This document shows, piece by piece, positions 62,596 through 64,000 of a DNA stretch of 64,000 bases. Source of the DNA: Nocardia pseudobrasiliensis NBRC 108224 (GTDB lineage Bacteria > Actinomycetota > Actinomycetes > Mycobacteriales > Mycobacteriaceae); NCBI RefSeq assembly GCF_001613105.1, contig NZ_BDBS01000004.1, forward strand, positions 186,001-250,000, written 5' to 3'. The notes under the pieces are model-generated. The model had not been told where the DNA came from. It ran no database searches and worked only from the letters and a program-made list of their open reading frames with translations. Position 1 is the first letter of the stretch. Every line of letters starts with the position of its first letter. The position numbers and the translations under genes were made by a program.

Positions 62596-63537
62596 TCAGC
62601 CGCCCGCCACCGTGGCGCGAGAGGTGAGTTCCTCGTACAGCTCGGCCATGTGTTCCGGCCGCCCCGGCGCGGTGCCCGGTGTGCCCAGTGCCGCGGTCGC
62701 GGCCGCGATGCCCAGTCGCACCGCGTCGGCGAGTTCGAGTTCGCGCGACAGACCCACGGCGATACCGCCGACCATCGCATCACCGGCTCCGATACCACTG
62801 ATGACCGGCTCCCGGATCGGGGTGAACCATCGCGCCGACTCCGCGGTCACTGCCAGCGCTCCCTCGGCGCCGAGCGAGACGACCACGATATTCGTCACGC
62901 CCTCGGCGATCAATTGGCGTGCGGCGGCGACCTGCTCGTCCGGCTCGGCCAGCCGACGTCCGACGCACTCACTCAATTCCCGCAGGCTCGGTTTCAGTAG
63001 ATGGACTCCGCTTCGCAGAGCGCTCAGCGCCGGGCCGGACGTATCGACCACCAGCCGCACCCCCCACTCCCCCGCCCGATCCGCCAGACGCTGATAGAAG
63101 TCCGGGCGCACACCCGGCGGCAAGCTCCCACTGACCACGAGAAGCTGTGCGCCCCAAGAGATCTCCTCAACCTCGGACAGACAGCGTCGCTGCTCGGAGT
63201 CATCGAGCGACACTCCCGGAAACACGAACCGATACTGCGCACCCGACGCCAGATCGGTCACCGACATGTTCTCCCGGGTCTGTCCCGCGACGGGCACCAG
63301 GCGCATCGGGATACCCGCCTCGTCCACCAGCTGCTCGAGCAGACGACCCGTCACCCCGCCCGCCGGAAACAACGCCGTCACCGGTTCGCCCAGCGCGGCC
63401 ACCGTGCGCGCGACATTGATCCCCCCGCCACCGGGATCGAAACGCGGGGCCGCGCACCGCATCTTGTCGGTGGGTACTATCCGCGGGGTACTGGTGGCGA
63501 TATCGACCGCCGGATTCATCGTCAATGTCACTATCGA
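62596..63537 (-). CDS. pfkB: PfkB-family sugar kinase (6-phosphofructokinase-like)
   Basis: A 313-residue PfkB/ribokinase-fold protein with MSIVTLTMNPAVDIAT, the substrate-site FDPGGGGINVARTVAALG and the catalytic GAGDAMVGG near the C-terminus. It resembles 6-phosphofructokinase isozyme 2 (Rv2029c, DosR regulon). A perfect DosR box lies 98 bp upstream. It supplies glycolytic flux under low oxygen (family knowledge). Confidence 0.9.
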   Translation of the reverse strand, partial: SIVTLTMNPAVDIATSTPRIVPTDKMRCAAPRFDPGGGGINVARTVAALGEPVTALFPAGGVTGRLLEQLVDEAGIPMRLVPVAGQTRENMSVTDLASGAQYRFVFPGVSLDDSEQRRCLSEVEEISWGAQLLVVSGSLPPGVRPDFYQRLADRAGEWGVRLVVDTSGPALSALRSGVHLLKPSLRELSECVGRRLAEPDEQVAAARQLIAEGVTNIVVVSLGAEGALAVTAESARWFTPIREPVISGIGAGDAMVGGIAVGLSRELELADAVRLGIAAATAALGTPGTAPGRPEHMAELYEELTSRATVAGG

Positions 63538-63634
63538 CATGTTCGCCGCCTTCCCATTCTGCGCGAGACCTACCGTCCACCCCGATTTCACGCAGCAAAC
63601 GCCCCGGGCGATAGGGCACGCCGTCGCACGCGAT

Positions 63635-63648
63635 GGGACGGAAGTCCC
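63635..63648. promoter_or_regulatory. Perfect DosR box between pfkB and the sensor kinase
   Basis: GGGAC-GGAA-GTCCC is an exact GGGAC-N4-GTCCC palindrome. It lies 98 bp upstream of pfkB (minus) and 171 bp upstream of the sensor kinase (plus), so it can serve one or both. Confidence 0.8.
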
Positions 63649-63818
63649 CTGAACCGCCCCCGATCGACAAATCCGGACAAACCACAGACCTTAGCCTCTT
63701 GCGCCGCCTCCTCGATCTCTTCTGCCGCGCAGGAACAAGCGCATAGGATTGGTTCGCCCTCCTGAGTCCCACGGTTGCGACTCGCGGACAGGCCAGCCGA
63801 GACGAAGGAGGCCATCCG

Positions 63819-64000
63819 GTGACCGACCACACCCACAGTGACGCCTATTCCGTCCGCGAAACCCTGTCCCAGCTGCGACTCAGGGAACTACTCGGCGAGG
63901 TCAGGGACCGGATCGACCAGATCATGGATGCCCGCGACCGGATGGACGGTCTCGTCGAGGCGATGCTCACCGTCACCGCCGGACTGGAACTGGACGAAAC
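63819..64000 (+). CDS. DevS/DosT-type GAF sensor histidine kinase (5' end only)
   Basis: GTG 63819 has GAAGGAGG 7 bases upstream. The visible 60 residues (ETLSQLRLRELLGEVRDRID, RDRMDGLVEAMLTVTAGLEL) match the N-terminus of mycobacterial DevS/DosT before the haem GAF domain. The rest lies beyond the window. With DosR boxes around it, this is the probable oxygen/NO sensor of the local regulon. Confidence 0.85.
   Translation, partial: MTDHTHSDAYSVRETLSQLRLRELLGEVRDRIDQIMDARDRMDGLVEAMLTVTAGLELDE

Noticed and set aside
1-64000. tRNA, rRNA, CRISPR, insertion sequence
   Set aside because: No cloverleaf, rRNA segment, regular direct repeat array or transposase with inverted ends was recognised.

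Overview
This window comes from a high-GC, mycolic-acid-containing actinomycete, most likely Nocardia or a close relative. The evidence is strong G/C bias at third codon positions, a cyclopropane/mycolic-acid methyltransferase (16239-17141), a SigK-RskA-MPT83-like locus, a WXG100/YbaB module, a mycothiol-dependent isomerase family protein, and a block of genes matching the mycobacterial DosR dormancy regulon. No rRNA, tRNA, CRISPR array or intact insertion sequence was seen.

Layout. (1) 1-10132 is accessory metabolism and regulation: an SRPBCC/ArsR pair, a LysR/MFS/LysR group, an M28-like protein, acyl-CoA dehydrogenase-like and SDR proteins, and a GntR/VOC/SDR group. Several clear palindromic operators lie here. 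(2) 10201-13250 is a type VII secretion (ESX) effector module: WXG100, then YbaB/EbfC, then a large low-complexity protein. The reading frame of the last is broken at a run of ten G and its C-terminus is repetitive. (3) 13525-18333 holds a TetR regulator, an SDR-like protein without catalytic residues, a secreted lipase, a mycolic acid methyltransferase and a HadA/HadB-like MaoC fusion. (4) 18347-22372 is a sigK-rskA locus with a membrane molybdopterin oxidoreductase and a fasciclin lipoprotein, with a consensus CRP-type site upstream.

(5) 22374-34115, and possibly to 35913, is a biosynthetic gene cluster. The five-gene operon isnA - isnB - FAD halogenase - acyl-CoA-dehydrogenase-fold flavoprotein - HAD phosphatase (the last frameshifted) follows a second operon of F420-type LLM oxidoreductase, StyA-like flavin monooxygenase and MFS exporter. 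A divergent LysR regulator lies beside the second operon, and a polyprenyl diphosphate synthase, a GNAT and a methyltransferase follow. The inferred product is an amino-acid-derived vinyl isonitrile that is halogenated and possibly epoxidised. I do not recognise this gene combination as a described pathway, and it is the best candidate for a new system here.

(6) 36113-47657 is mixed: an MDMPI-type protein, phospholipase D, PAS-ANTAR regulator, secreted proteins, a pyroglutamyl-peptidase-like protein with Ser in place of the catalytic Cys, a Tat-exported amine oxidase and a decayed serine hydrolase. (7) 47810-64000 resembles the DosR regulon: a duplicated-domain hibernation factor, SDR, two tandem-USP proteins, an OtsB1-like HAD/trehalose phosphatase/GH65 fusion, an Acg-like nitroreductase, an MgtA-type ATPase, an Rv2004c-like kinase, WS/DGAT and PfkB, ending with the first codons of a DevS/DosT-type sensor kinase. 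DosR-like palindromes (GGGAC-N4-GTCCC type) lie in the expected intergenic positions. Remnants of an APC permease and a response regulator lie inside this block.
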